Shown: positions 51,072 through 59,084, numbered from the stretch's first letter. The stretch: 64,000 nt of DNA from Haloarcula halophila (GCF_029278565.1 NZ_CP119559.1:186001-250000); one strand, 5' to 3'. Notes: a model not told the origin generated them from the sequence alone. Numbers and translations: made by a program.

Positions 51072-52337
51072 GTGCGCCGCCGCGACCTCCTCGCGGCGGG
51101 TGCGACTGCCCTCTCGACCGCCGTCGCCGGCTGTTCGAGCGACACGACGTACACCGGGTCGTTCGAACGGCCCACAGACCGGTGGCCCGCCGCCGGCTAC
51201 GGCCCCGCCGGCACCAGTCACGCACCCGCCGGCCCCGACGGCCCGACCGAACAGTGGACGCTCGACCGCGAAGCGATGGACCCGCCGTTGTACGGCTACC
51301 TCGGAGAGCCTGCCGTCGGCGACGCGGTTTACGTCGCCGGGATGGCCAGGGGGTACTTCGACGCCGACAGACGCGACAGCGTCCTGGCCGCCCTCTCACC
51401 CGAGACCGGGGAGCCGTTGTGGACCCACACCGTCACCGCAGGGATCACTGGCGCGCCCGCGACAGTCGGTTCGACGGTCGTCGTCGGTACGTCCGACGGC
51501 CGCCTGCTCGCAGTCGAGGACGGCGAGGGCGTCTGGACGGCCCAACTCGACGGGGCTGGGCTGACCCCCGCCGTCTTCGGCGACAGGTTCTACGTCCCCG
51601 ACGGGAGCGGTGCGCTTCACTGCATCGACCGGTCGGGGTCGGCACGCTGGACCGCTTCCCGGAGCAACCCGCTCGACGGACTGCTTGGCGACGACGATCC
51701 GATCCGTGGGGCGGTTCCGGCCGTCGACAGCGAACGAGTCTACGCCGCGTTCAGCACCGGAGACCGAGACACGTCGGTCGTCGCCGCCTTCGACCACTCC
51801 GGCCTGCGGAAGTGGCGTCTCGAACTCCAGTCCCAAACGGGATACGACGTGGGGCCTCGGGGACTCGCTCTCGCGGACGGAACGCTGTACCTCTCTCACG
51901 GCGGGACCGTCACCGCGGTCGACGCCGCTGGGGAACTCGACTGGGAGTTCGTCACGGGCTATGACAGCGCCGGGCCGCCGGCGACCGACGGCGACCGCGT
52001 CTACGTCGCCGCGAAGAACCTCTACGCGCTGGATACCGCCGACGGGACGGAGCGCTGGCGCGTGGTCAACGAGTCGGTTCCACAGAGTACCTCCGACATC
52101 AACGGCGTCCCGTTCCTGGCACGCCCCGCTATCGCCGACGGGACAGTTTACTTCCGGGCGGCGGGGTTCGACCCGGAGGACGGGTCGCGTCGCTGGGGGA
52201 GCGACGCCGATAGCTGGGCCGACTCGGGGGAGTACTTCACCGACCCGTACGACCGCGTCCCGATGGCGAACCTCGCCCTCACGGCGGACGGCCTCTACCT
52301 GACACACGCGGTTCGGGGGGTCCAGAAGTTCGCATGA
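51072..52337 (+). CDS. Beta-propeller (PQQ-like repeat) Tat lipoprotein 1
   Basis: A 421-aa protein from a GTG. The start MRRRDLLAAGATALSTAVAGC gives a Tat signal and a lipobox Cys21. The mature part consists of repeats such as VYVAGMARGYF, SPETGEPLWTHT and VVVGTSDGRLLAVEDGEGVWT, typical of seven- or eight-bladed PQQ-like propellers. No PQQ-dehydrogenase catalytic motif is evident. It probably acts outside the cell as a binding or assembly scaffold. It is coupled by ATGA to a second, related gene. Confidence 0.88.
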   Translation: MRRRDLLAAGATALSTAVAGCSSDTTYTGSFERPTDRWPAAGYGPAGTSHAPAGPDGPTEQWTLDREAMDPPLYGYLGEPAVGDAVYVAGMARGYFDADRRDSVLAALSPETGEPLWTHTVTAGITGAPATVGSTVVVGTSDGRLLAVEDGEGVWTAQLDGAGLTPAVFGDRFYVPDGSGALHCIDRSGSARWTASRSNPLDGLLGDDDPIRGAVPAVDSERVYAAFSTGDRDTSVVAAFDHSGLRKWRLELQSQTGYDVGPRGLALADGTLYLSHGGTVTAVDAAGELDWEFVTGYDSAGPPATDGDRVYVAAKNLYALDTADGTERWRVVNESVPQSTSDINGVPFLARPAIADGTVYFRAAGFDPEDGSRRWGSDADSWADSGEYFTDPYDRVPMANLALTADGLYLTHAVRGVQKFA

Positions 52338-53536
52338 CCGACCGGACCCGCCGGGAGGTGCTCGGCTCGCTCGGCGCTGCCGGTATTGCGGGTGTTGCCG
52401 GCTGTTCCGCCATCGGATCGGAGTCCACCGACAACTCCGATCAGGTCGGGTCGTGCCCCGAGTACGACCCCTCGGTCTCGGCGACGGCGGGGTGGACGAC
52501 ACGGTTGGGCGGTCGGCGGGGGACCGCCACGGTCCCGGCGGAGGCGATGCCCGGGCCGGAACCGTCCCACGACTGGACCTTCGAGTTCGAGACCGCGATC
52601 GGCCACCACACGCCGATCGTCGTCGACGGAACTGTCTACGTCAGCGACCTGGATACGACCATGTGGGCGCTCGACGCGTCGTCGGGAGACCTGCGCTGGG
52701 AGACGAGGGTTCCCGAGTTCCCGGGTGCGCCGGCAGTCGCCGACGGAACGCTCGTCTACTTCGCGGATCGGGACGTCAGAGCCCTCGACGCGGCCACCGG
52801 GGAGACGCTGTGGACGGCATTGGAGACCGGTGGCCGGCTCCTCGACGCTCGCCCGGTCATCGCTGACGGGACGGCCTACGTTCAGGTCGGCGTCGCGACC
52901 CACGCGCTCGACCTGGCGACCGGCCAGACGGAGTGGCGATACGCGACCGGACTGGAGTCGGACGCGACGCCGGCGGTCGCCGACGGGACCGTCTTCGTCG
53001 GCGGGAACGATACCTACATCCGGGCGCTCTCGGCGGCCGACGGGAGCCAGCGGTGGCGCTACAAGGCCGACCACCGGATCGACGCCAACGTCAGCGTCGG
53101 CGGTGGTCGGGTTTTCGCAGGCTCCCGGGACGGCGTCGTCGTCGCGCTGGACGCCGCCGACGGGAGCCGACAGTGGCGCTATCGGCTCCCGACGGAGGAC
53201 GGCGATCGGCTGGTACCGGAGACGGTGACTACCGACGGCAGCCGGGTGTACGTCACCGCCGGGGAGTCCCTCCATACCCTCGCAGTCGCGGACGGGACGG
53301 TCTGTTGGTCGAGACCCGATCTCAACGGCGGTTACAACGCCGGCGTCGCCGTCGGTGACGGCCGGCTGTACGCCGCCACCGACGATCGCGAAGGCCGGTT
53401 CGTGACGCTCGACCCCGCGACGGGTGACCGGCTCGCGACGTGGGGGATGGAGGAGGCGTACTTCGAGAGCGGTCCGGCGGTGGTCGACGGGGCCGTGTAC
53501 ACGACCGGTCACACCGGAATCGGGCGGTTCAGCTAG
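52334..53536 (+). CDS. Beta-propeller (PQQ-like repeat) Tat lipoprotein 2
   Basis: A 400-aa paralogue of the preceding protein, beginning with TDRTRREVLGSLGAAGIAGV and a lipobox Cys. Its repeats are more regular: HTPIVVDGTVYVSDLDTTMWALDA, GDLRWE, GTVFVGGNDTYIRAL, GSQRWRYKAD, so at least six blades can be counted. The ATG overlaps the stop of paralogue 1 by 4 nt. Two coupled, diverged propellers suggest a hetero-complex on the cell surface; no partner enzyme is seen. Confidence 0.88.
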   Translation: MTDRTRREVLGSLGAAGIAGVAGCSAIGSESTDNSDQVGSCPEYDPSVSATAGWTTRLGGRRGTATVPAEAMPGPEPSHDWTFEFETAIGHHTPIVVDGTVYVSDLDTTMWALDASSGDLRWETRVPEFPGAPAVADGTLVYFADRDVRALDAATGETLWTALETGGRLLDARPVIADGTAYVQVGVATHALDLATGQTEWRYATGLESDATPAVADGTVFVGGNDTYIRALSAADGSQRWRYKADHRIDANVSVGGGRVFAGSRDGVVVALDAADGSRQWRYRLPTEDGDRLVPETVTTDGSRVYVTAGESLHTLAVADGTVCWSRPDLNGGYNAGVAVGDGRLYAATDDREGRFVTLDPATGDRLATWGMEEAYFESGPAVVDGAVYTTGHTGIGRFS

Positions 53537-53573
53537 CGGTAGCTCTTTGCCGCCGACGCTCCGAGACGTGGGT

Positions 53574-54746
53574 ATGGACCCCGATCTCTCGCGACTGGAC
53601 GACTATCTCGACGAGACCGGTGTGGACGGCTATCTCGTCGACGCCGACTCGGAGCTGTCCGACCAGTACTACCTCTCGGGTTTCGACGCGCCAGACCCGT
53701 TCGTGACGCTGTACGACGGCGAGACACACCTGCTGTTCCCGCGGAGCCTGGAGTTCGGTCGAGCGAAACGGGAGTCCCGTGCCGACACCGTCGAGCGGTA
53801 CGTCGACTTCGACCACCAGCGGCTGGTCGGGGAACACGGCCCCGACGAGGCTGTCTCGCACGTCCTCGCGGCGTTTCTCGACAGCTACGACGTGGAGTCG
53901 GTTGCCGTCCCGTCACGGTTCCCGCTCCGAACCGCCGACGGGCTCCGGGACCGGGGGAAGACCGTCACCGCCGACACGGATAGCGTGGTTACCGAAATCC
54001 GGGCGACGAAGACCGGGACCGAACTCGACCACGTCCGGACGGCCCAGCGGGCCAACGAGGCGGCGATGGCCGCCGCGGAGGACCTCGTCGCCGGCGCGGA
54101 CATCGAGGACGGGACGCTGGTCCGGGACGGCGAGGCGCTGACCAGCGAGGCGGTCAAAGAGGAGATCGAGGTGACGCTGTTGCGCCACGGCTGTGCGCTG
54201 GACGAGACGATCGTCGCCTGCGGGGCCGACGCGGCGGACCCCCACGACCGCGGGAGCGGCCCGCTGTCGGCTCACGAACCGATCATCGTCGACATCTTCC
54301 CGCAGGACAAGTCCACGAAGTACCACGCGGATATGACACGGACGTTCCTGCGTGGCGAGCCGAGCGACGAGATCCGCGAGTGGTACGACCTGACCGAGCG
54401 GGCGAAGGCCGCTGCCTTCGACGCACTCGAACCCGGTGCCACGGGCGCGGATGTCCACGACGCTGTCTGTGATGTCTACGAGGAGGCCGGCGAACCGACG
54501 CTTCGAAGCGACGAACGCACCGAGACGGGGTTCATCCACAGCACCGGCCACGGCGTCGGACTGGATGTCCACGAACTCCCGCGGCTCTCGCCGAACGGCG
54601 GGGAGTTGCGGCCGGGCCACGTCGTCACCATCGAACCGGGGATGTACGATCCCGAGATCGGCGGTGTCCGCATCGAGGACATCGCCGTGGTCACCGAGGA
54701 CGGTTACGAGAACTTCACGGAGTACGAGCAGACGCTGGTCGTCTGA
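53574..54746 (+). CDS. M24 family Xaa-Pro-type aminopeptidase
   Basis: A 390-aa protein from the ATG at 53574. The N-terminal creatinase-like domain is at about 1-140. The pita-bread domain carries metal ligands Asp in VDIFPQD, Asp in YHADMTRTF, His in STGHGVGLDVHE, Glu in VTIEPGMYD and Glu in VRIEDI, a full set. Such enzymes cleave N-terminal residues before proline, or related dipeptides. It follows the propeller pair with its own start. Confidence 0.93.
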   Translation: MDPDLSRLDDYLDETGVDGYLVDADSELSDQYYLSGFDAPDPFVTLYDGETHLLFPRSLEFGRAKRESRADTVERYVDFDHQRLVGEHGPDEAVSHVLAAFLDSYDVESVAVPSRFPLRTADGLRDRGKTVTADTDSVVTEIRATKTGTELDHVRTAQRANEAAMAAAEDLVAGADIEDGTLVRDGEALTSEAVKEEIEVTLLRHGCALDETIVACGADAADPHDRGSGPLSAHEPIIVDIFPQDKSTKYHADMTRTFLRGEPSDEIREWYDLTERAKAAAFDALEPGATGADVHDAVCDVYEEAGEPTLRSDERTETGFIHSTGHGVGLDVHELPRLSPNGGELRPGHVVTIEPGMYDPEIGGVRIEDIAVVTEDGYENFTEYEQTLVV

Positions 54747-54794
54747 CCAGTTGTCACGGGGTGTGTGAACGCGCCACAGAATACATCATGAACT

Positions 54795-54807
54795 TTTATT
54801 ATATATG
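54795..54807 (+). promoter_or_regulatory. Strong TATA region for tandem small ORFs
   Basis: TTTTATTATATAT lies about 23-35 nt before the ATG at 54830. It is the most AT-rich run in this part of the window and would place the transcription start at or next to that ATG, implying a leaderless message. Confidence 0.55.
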
Positions 54808-54829
54808 GGCCGAAAGTGGGTGGTACCCG

Positions 54830-54916
54830 ATGCTTGTACCCAAAGTACGCTCGCTGCCGACACGCCCGGAACCGACCACCGACTACACGATGCGACCCAC
54901 ACGACCCCCAGGATGA
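54830..54916 (+). CDS. 28-aa leaderless peptide, coupled to the next small gene
   Basis: The frame begins at the predicted transcription start and reads a basic, Pro/Thr/Arg-rich peptide (MLVPKVRSLPTRPEPTTDYT and onward). Its TGA overlaps the ATG of the following 52-aa frame as ATGA. A leader peptide or first gene of a micro-operon are both possible. Short length keeps confidence low. Confidence 0.35.
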   Translation: MLVPKVRSLPTRPEPTTDYTMRPTRPPG

Positions 54917-55071
54917 CGACACGAATCACGACACCTACCGACGACGAATCGTACCCGACTACGACCCGCCTCGGCGACACCGACCGGAGCGACCGGGCGC
55001 CGATGATGTTCTCGCCGACCAGTACCGCCGCCATGGGACAGTTCGACACCGAAGCCGACGAGCCACAGTAA
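54913..55071 (+). CDS. 52-aa acidic protein of unknown function
   Basis: It starts at the ATG that overlaps the preceding stop and reads TTRITTPTDDESYPTTTRLG, a mid-segment RSDRAPMMFSPTSTAAMGQF and an acidic end. Codons are strongly G/C-ending, as in real haloarchaeal genes. No family is recognised; it appears disordered. It ends 36 nt before the RHH gene. Confidence 0.5.
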   Translation: MTTRITTPTDDESYPTTTRLGDTDRSDRAPMMFSPTSTAAMGQFDTEADEPQ

Positions 55072-55107
55072 CAGAACGCATTTGGCTGGGGCGGTCGTCC
55101 TCCCACC

Positions 55108-55317
55108 ATGGCCGACTACACGACCGTCTCGATCCCGAAAGACCTCGCTGACCGCGTCGACGAGACAATCGAAGGGACGAGTTTCTCCAGTACCTCTGAT
55201 CTCGTCCGGTTCCTCCTGCGAAGTATCGTCGTCCAACACCAGCGCCAGGGCGAACTCACTGAAGCGGAGTTCCAGGATATCGCGGACGAACTACGGGACC
55301 TGGGCTACCTGGAGTAA
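55108..55317 (+). CDS. Ribbon-helix-helix (CopG-like) DNA-binding protein
   Basis: A 69-aa protein. The N-terminal strand YTTVSIPKDLADRVDETI is followed by TSFSSTSDLVRFLLRSIV, giving the strand-helix-helix layout of MetJ/Arc/CopG dimers. The C-terminal tail is acidic. No toxin-like gene is adjacent, so an antitoxin role is unlikely. It converges with the next gene, stop next to stop. Confidence 0.85.
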   Translation: MADYTTVSIPKDLADRVDETIEGTSFSSTSDLVRFLLRSIVVQHQRQGELTEAEFQDIADELRDLGYLE

Positions 55318-55728
55318 CTACGCCGGATACCGCTCGGGCGGTTCGATGTCGAGGACCTCGACCGTCTGTTCGCGGCCCGAGCGGTCGTACGCGCCGAAGG
55401 CACCCTCGTTCCACGGTGGGATCCCGACGAAGACGACCTCGTGGAGGTCGTCGGTCACGTCGACGCCCATCCGTCCGCTCGGGTGGGAGACGAACCGACC
55501 CTGTGTCTGTCCGGCCGGCGTCCCCAGGTCCATCCCGAAGACCGCGTTGACGGAACTGCCCGCGGAGGGCAGATAGAAGTCGGTAAACACCGGTGTCTCC
55601 GGCGGGAGATCGTTGTCGGGAAGCTCCCCGGCCTCCGTGATCGCCAGCGAGATCGTCACGGAGTCGGGTTCCGCGTCGCTCGCCATCTGTAACAACGTCT
55701 CGACCAGACCGCGAGTGACGTACACCAC
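55318..55728 (-). CDS. Hypothetical protein, possible inactive or divergent MPN/JAB-like fold
   Basis: A 136-aa protein from a GTG. An N-terminal helix (TRGLVETLLQMASDAEPDSV) precedes several strands. Residues FVSHPSGRMGVDVTDDLHEVVF recall the HxHPxG...S-x2-D motif of JAB/MPN peptidases, but the first His is Ser and the spacing is off. If the resemblance is real, it lacks a full metal site. No function is assigned. Confidence 0.55.
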   Translation of the reverse strand: MVYVTRGLVETLLQMASDAEPDSVTISLAITEAGELPDNDLPPETPVFTDFYLPSAGSSVNAVFGMDLGTPAGQTQGRFVSHPSGRMGVDVTDDLHEVVFVGIPPWNEGAFGAYDRSGREQTVEVLDIEPPERYPA

Positions 55729-55770
55729 AGTCGACGTTCGGGTGGCACGGCTAAAACCCCGTCGCCGGCC

Positions 55771-56451
55771 CTACCCGAAGAGCAGCGATTTGGCCGTCTT
55801 GGCGTAGAGGCTCGGTGTCCGACTGCGGGACCCACGGACAGCGTAGGCCAGCGCCTCCGTGGCGTCTTCCATGATACCGTGGCCGTGCCCGACCAGGAGT
55901 CGGTCCGGGTCGAGGCGCGTGAGCTTCTTGGGCGGGAGCAGCCGCAACATCGGGTGGACGCCCAACCGCTCGCTCTCGGCCAGGAAGAACGAGGCGGTCC
56001 CGACGGACTCGGGGACGACGAGCGTGTCGTCCTCGTCGCCGTAGAGGGCCGCCTCTTGCCAGAACGGGTTGTTCCGTAGCTCGTGGACGCCGTAGTCGGT
56101 CCCGGGGAGTTGCCTGTGGATGCGCTCGACAGGGGCGTCGAGGTCGCTCTCGACGCCGGACATCCACTCGGGGACGTAGACGGGAACGTCGTGGCGGTTC
56201 GCGACGGTGTCGGTGTCGCGCTTGTGGCGGTCCAGCAGGAGGACCGTCCCTGCCACCTCCCCGTACTCGGCGAACAGGTCGTCGATACCGTCCGCGTCGA
56301 CCGGGTCGACGACGAACACGCCAGCGTCGGTCGCTAAGACGTGGCTAGCCCGTAGCATCTCCTCGTGCGGGTACGCGAACCAGCTCGCCCCGCGATCCCA
56401 GCGGTTCGTCACTTCCCAGCTCGTCGCCGTGCCCGAACCTTTCATCGGCAT
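55771..56451 (-). CDS. Degenerate metallo-beta-lactamase-fold protein
   Basis: A 226-aa protein from the ATG at 56451, with a TATA-like GCTTAAGAG about 28-35 nt upstream. The fold resembles MBL hydrolases (GVFVVDPVD, GTVLLLDRHKRDT, LLVGHGHGIM), but the main HxHxDH motif is replaced by DRHKRDT. Only one late His pair (GHGHG) is kept. It is probably catalytically reduced or altered. Role unknown. Confidence 0.7.
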   Translation of the reverse strand: MPMKGSGTATSWEVTNRWDRGASWFAYPHEEMLRASHVLATDAGVFVVDPVDADGIDDLFAEYGEVAGTVLLLDRHKRDTDTVANRHDVPVYVPEWMSGVESDLDAPVERIHRQLPGTDYGVHELRNNPFWQEAALYGDEDDTLVVPESVGTASFFLAESERLGVHPMLRLLPPKKLTRLDPDRLLVGHGHGIMEDATEALAYAVRGSRSRTPSLYAKTAKSLLFG

Positions 56452-56509
56452 ACCGTCTCTGAGGCTTTGAGGCTCTTAAGCCCGTTCACCCCAGTGGCAC
56501 CGAACCGCC

Positions 56510-56809
56510 TCAGAGCCGGTCGGAGTCGATCTCGACGCCGGGGGGCGTGACCACCAGGAACCCACGGAAGTGCATCAGTTCCCCGCCGGCTTCCTTGACC
56601 GGGCGGGCGAACCCGGCTGCCAGTTGGTTCAGATCGCCGTCGACGTTCAGAACGAGGACTGCACCGTCTTCGACGGTCTCGATCCACTCGGCGTCGGGCG
56701 TCGTCCCGTCGAGGACGCCAAGCACTACGCGGTCGCTGTTGGTACCGTCCCCGCCCTCGTCCATCTGGTCCTCGACGGCTTGCAGGTCGAGCCCCTCGAA
56801 ATCGCTCAT
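56510..56809 (-). CDS. DUF5779 family protein
   Basis: A 99-aa protein from the ATG at 56809. DFEGLDLQAVEDQMD, DRVVLGVLDGTTPD, ENGAVLV-like EDGAVLVLNVDGDLNQLA and GELMHFRGFLVVTPPGVEID match DUF5779, a small haloarchaeal family of unknown function. The longer frame upstream is not supported. It diverges from the VOC gene. Confidence 0.85.
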   Translation of the reverse strand: MSDFEGLDLQAVEDQMDEGGDGTNSDRVVLGVLDGTTPDAEWIETVEDGAVLVLNVDGDLNQLAAGFARPVKEAGGELMHFRGFLVVTPPGVEIDSDRL

Positions 56810-56887
56810 GGGGGAGGGTTGACGGGCGGAGAGAAAAATCCTCCCCACGCCGAGGCAGTTTTCATCGTGGGCGGTAAACACCCGAGT

Positions 56888-57574
56888 ATGCTCTCGACGC
56901 CCGCGTGGCTCACGCTGGAGGCGAAGGACCCGGACCGGCTGACGGCCTTCTACGAGGCGTTCCTGGAACTCGACGTCGTCTCCGAGTCCGAGCAGGAGGC
57001 CGTACTCTCGGCCGGCGAGACGGCCCTCCGGTTGCGCGCGCCCGGTGAGGTCCCTCGGGGTGGGCTCCACACCCACTACGCGCTGACGGTGGCCGAGGGG
57101 GAGTACGACGACTGGTACGACAGCCTCGACGAGCGGTTCGATCTCGTCGAACACACCTTCGGCGACCAGCGGTCGCTGTACTTCTACGACCCCGAGGGGA
57201 ACTGCGTCGAGTTGGGCGAGCGCCCCGGCGCGCCCGGGGGTGTCTCCGACCTCTTCGAACTCGTCCTCGAAGTCGAGGAGTTAGCCGGGGCCGTCGAGTT
57301 CTACGCCGACCTCGGGTTCGAGGTCGTCGACGACGGCCGCAAAGAGGGCCGTGTCCGGCTCTCGACGGGCGCGTTCGACCTGGAACTGTGGGCGCCGCGG
57401 CTGGGGATCGCCGACGCACGTGGCGGCGTCCACGTCGATTTCGGCGTCGTCGCGGAGGCCCCGGACTCGGTCGCCCGCGAGGTGGCCGACCGGGCGCGTT
57501 CGGTGACTGCAGTCGACGAGGGTGTCCGTATCCGCGATCCGGACGGCCACTACCTGACGCTGGTCGGAGCGTAG
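56888..57574 (+). CDS. VOC-superfamily protein (glyoxalase/dioxygenase fold)
   Basis: A 228-aa protein from the ATG at 56888 with two VOC modules: STPAWLTLEAKDPDRLTAFY through SLYFYDPEGNCVELGE, then LFELVLEVEELAGAVEFYADLG through IRDPDGHYLTLVG. The usual metal His/Glu positions are partly kept (Glu in CVELGE; His in GLHTHY and GVHVDF). It may be a dioxygenase, lyase or resistance protein; substrate unknown. Confidence 0.85.
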   Translation: MLSTPAWLTLEAKDPDRLTAFYEAFLELDVVSESEQEAVLSAGETALRLRAPGEVPRGGLHTHYALTVAEGEYDDWYDSLDERFDLVEHTFGDQRSLYFYDPEGNCVELGERPGAPGGVSDLFELVLEVEELAGAVEFYADLGFEVVDDGRKEGRVRLSTGAFDLELWAPRLGIADARGGVHVDFGVVAEAPDSVAREVADRARSVTAVDEGVRIRDPDGHYLTLVGA

Positions 57575-57643
57575 GCCCGTCGCCGACAGATCCGGGACCG
57601 ATGGACAACTATAAGTACCGGAAGCGACCAGATACGGGTGATT

Positions 57644-57718
57644 ATGTCCAACATTGAGGGCACGTCGGAATCTCCGGCGGATCGAGTTCTTCCAGGGCAC
57701 ACTGGATTCCACGTCTGA
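57644..57718 (+). CDS. 24-aa leaderless ORF overlapping the 5' end of leuA
   Basis: TATA CTATAAGTA at 57609-57617 predicts transcription from about 57638-57644, exactly at this ATG. The frame reads MSNIEGTSESPADRV and ends at TGA 57716-57718, in a different frame from leuA. It could be a regulatory upstream ORF, or the true leuA start joined by a +1 frameshift or sequence error. Low confidence as a gene. Confidence 0.35.
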   Translation: MSNIEGTSESPADRVLPGHTGFHV

Positions 57719-58862
57719 GATTACAGACGCACGGATTTTCGACACCACACTGCGTGACGGTGAGCAGTCGCCACGCACGTCGTTCAACTACGAGGACAAA
57801 CGCGAGATCGCGGCGATTCTCGACGAGATGGGGACCCACGTCATCGAGGCAGGGTTCCCCGTCAACTCCGACGCGGAGTTCGAGGCCGTTCGCGACATCG
57901 CGGAAGCCACCCACGTGACGACGTGTGGGCTGGCGCGTGTGGTCGAGAAAGACATCGAGGCGGCCTTAGACTCCGGTGTGGATATGGTCCACACCTTCGT
58001 CTCGACGTCGGACGTACAGTTGCAGGATTCCATGCACGCGACCCGGCAGGAGGCGCTCGACACGGCCGTCGACTGTGTCGAGATGATCAAAGACGCCGGT
58101 GCCGAGTGCATGTTCTCGCCGATGGACGCCACTCGGACCGACGGGGAGTTCCTCCTGGAGGTCATCGAGGCGACCTCTGCGGCGGGCGCAGACTGGATCA
58201 ACATCCCCGACACCTGTGGGGTCGCGACGCCGCGGCGGTTCTACGACCTCATCGAGGAGGTCGACGCACACACCGACGCCCGCATCGACGTGCACACGCA
58301 CGACGACTTCGGGCTGGCGTCGGCGAACGCCATCTCCGGGTTCGAGGCGGGCGCGAGCCAAGCCCAGGTGTCGGTCAACGGCATCGGTGAACGGGCGGGG
58401 AACGCGGCCTACGAGGAGGTCGTGATGGCGCTGGAGTCGCTGTACGACGTCGACACCGGCATCGACACCACCCGGATCACCGAACTGTCCCGGATCGTCG
58501 AGGAGAAGTCCGACATCCCGGTGCCGGCGAACAAACCGGTCGTCGGCCGCAACGCCTTCTCCCACGAGAGCGGCATCCACGCCGCGGGCGTCATCGAGAA
58601 CTCCGACACCTTCGAGCCCGGCGTCATGACCCCGGAGATGGTCGGCGCCGAGCGCGAACTGGTACTCGGAAAACACACGGGCGCTCACTCCGTGCGGGAA
58701 CGGCTGATCGACGCCGGCTACGATCCGACCGACGCCGAAGTCCGCGAGGTGACCCGCCGCGTCAAGGAGTTCGGCGCGGAGGAACAGGTCACCATGACCG
58801 AACTGGAGCGATTCGCCAAAGAGGTCGGCGTCGAAGAGGAGACCGAGGAGGTCCGGGCGTAG
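57654..58862 (+). CDS. leuA: 2-isopropylmalate synthase / citramalate synthase-type enzyme
   Basis: A 402-aa DRE-TIM metallolyase. Core motifs: RIFDTTLRDGEQSPRTSF, HVIEAGFPVNS, INIPDTCGVATP, HTHDDFGLASANAI and GIHAAGV. It condenses an acyl acceptor with acetyl-CoA, giving isopropylmalate (Leu) or citramalate (Ile); which one is not clear from these motifs. The C-terminal LeuA allosteric domain (about 130 aa) is absent, so feedback by Leu may not act through it. The only upstream start in frame is TTG at 57654; the first internal ATG would remove the catalytic core. It precedes the ilv-leu cluster. Confidence 0.88.
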   Translation: MRARRNLRRIEFFQGTLDSTSEITDARIFDTTLRDGEQSPRTSFNYEDKREIAAILDEMGTHVIEAGFPVNSDAEFEAVRDIAEATHVTTCGLARVVEKDIEAALDSGVDMVHTFVSTSDVQLQDSMHATRQEALDTAVDCVEMIKDAGAECMFSPMDATRTDGEFLLEVIEATSAAGADWINIPDTCGVATPRRFYDLIEEVDAHTDARIDVHTHDDFGLASANAISGFEAGASQAQVSVNGIGERAGNAAYEEVVMALESLYDVDTGIDTTRITELSRIVEEKSDIPVPANKPVVGRNAFSHESGIHAAGVIENSDTFEPGVMTPEMVGAERELVLGKHTGAHSVRERLIDAGYDPTDAEVREVTRRVKEFGAEEQVTMTELERFAKEVGVEEETEEVRA

Positions 58863-58960
58863 GCCCATGTCCTCGTCGGTCGCAGTCCAACGCCAGCAGC
58901 CGCGGGTGAGTTCCCGCCGCTCGCCGTCCCGGGCCGTTCGTCAGCACCTCTCACAGAACG

Positions 58961-58968
58961 TTTATTAT
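58961..58968 (+). promoter_or_regulatory. TATA box of the ilvBNC-leuC operon
   Basis: TTTATTAT stands out in a GC-rich region 230 nt before ilvB. The normal spacing puts the transcription start at about 58988-58994, giving a 5' leader of about 205 nt and placing the leader-peptide ATG (58994) at the very 5' end. Confidence 0.65.
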
Positions 58969-58993
58969 CCGGGGCGGAGTGGTACCGTACGTG

Positions 58994-59080
58994 ATGACAG
59001 CGCGTGCTGGCCGCCGAGTCCGCTCGACTCCCAGCACCGCGTCCGTTCTTCTCGGCGAGGGTATTGTAGGGGCGCTATAG
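58994..59080 (+). CDS. Candidate branched-chain leader peptide of the ilv operon (28 aa)
   Basis: The ORF begins at the predicted transcription start (a GTG one codon earlier is possible), so it would be leaderless. The first half is Arg/Ser/Ala/Thr-rich. The last 11 residues are VLLGEGIVGAL, six of 11 being Val, Leu or Ile. Those residues use GTT, CTT, CTC, ATT, GTA and CTA, mostly codons avoided in this genome, where GTC, CTC/CTG and ATC dominate. The stop TAG lies inside a hairpin. This is the form of an amino-acid-sensing leader, as in bacterial ilv attenuators; inference. Confidence 0.55.
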   Translation: MTARAGRRVRSTPSTASVLLGEGIVGAL

Positions 59081-59084
59081 CCCC
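59069..59084 (+). promoter_or_regulatory. Hairpin at the end of the leader peptide
   Basis: GGGGC (59069-59073) can pair with GCCCC (59080-59084) around a GCTATA loop that holds the CTA codon and most of the stop. A ribosome stalled at the Val/Leu/Ile codons would change its folding. It has no following T run, so a bacterial-style terminator is not implied. Farther down, ATCGAA-G-TTCGAT (59113-59125) forms a second small inverted repeat. Confidence 0.5.

Noticed and set aside
55108-55317. RHH protein as an antitoxin of a toxin-antitoxin pair
   Set aside because: The flanking genes (a 52-aa disordered protein and the MPN-like protein on the other strand) do not resemble known toxins.
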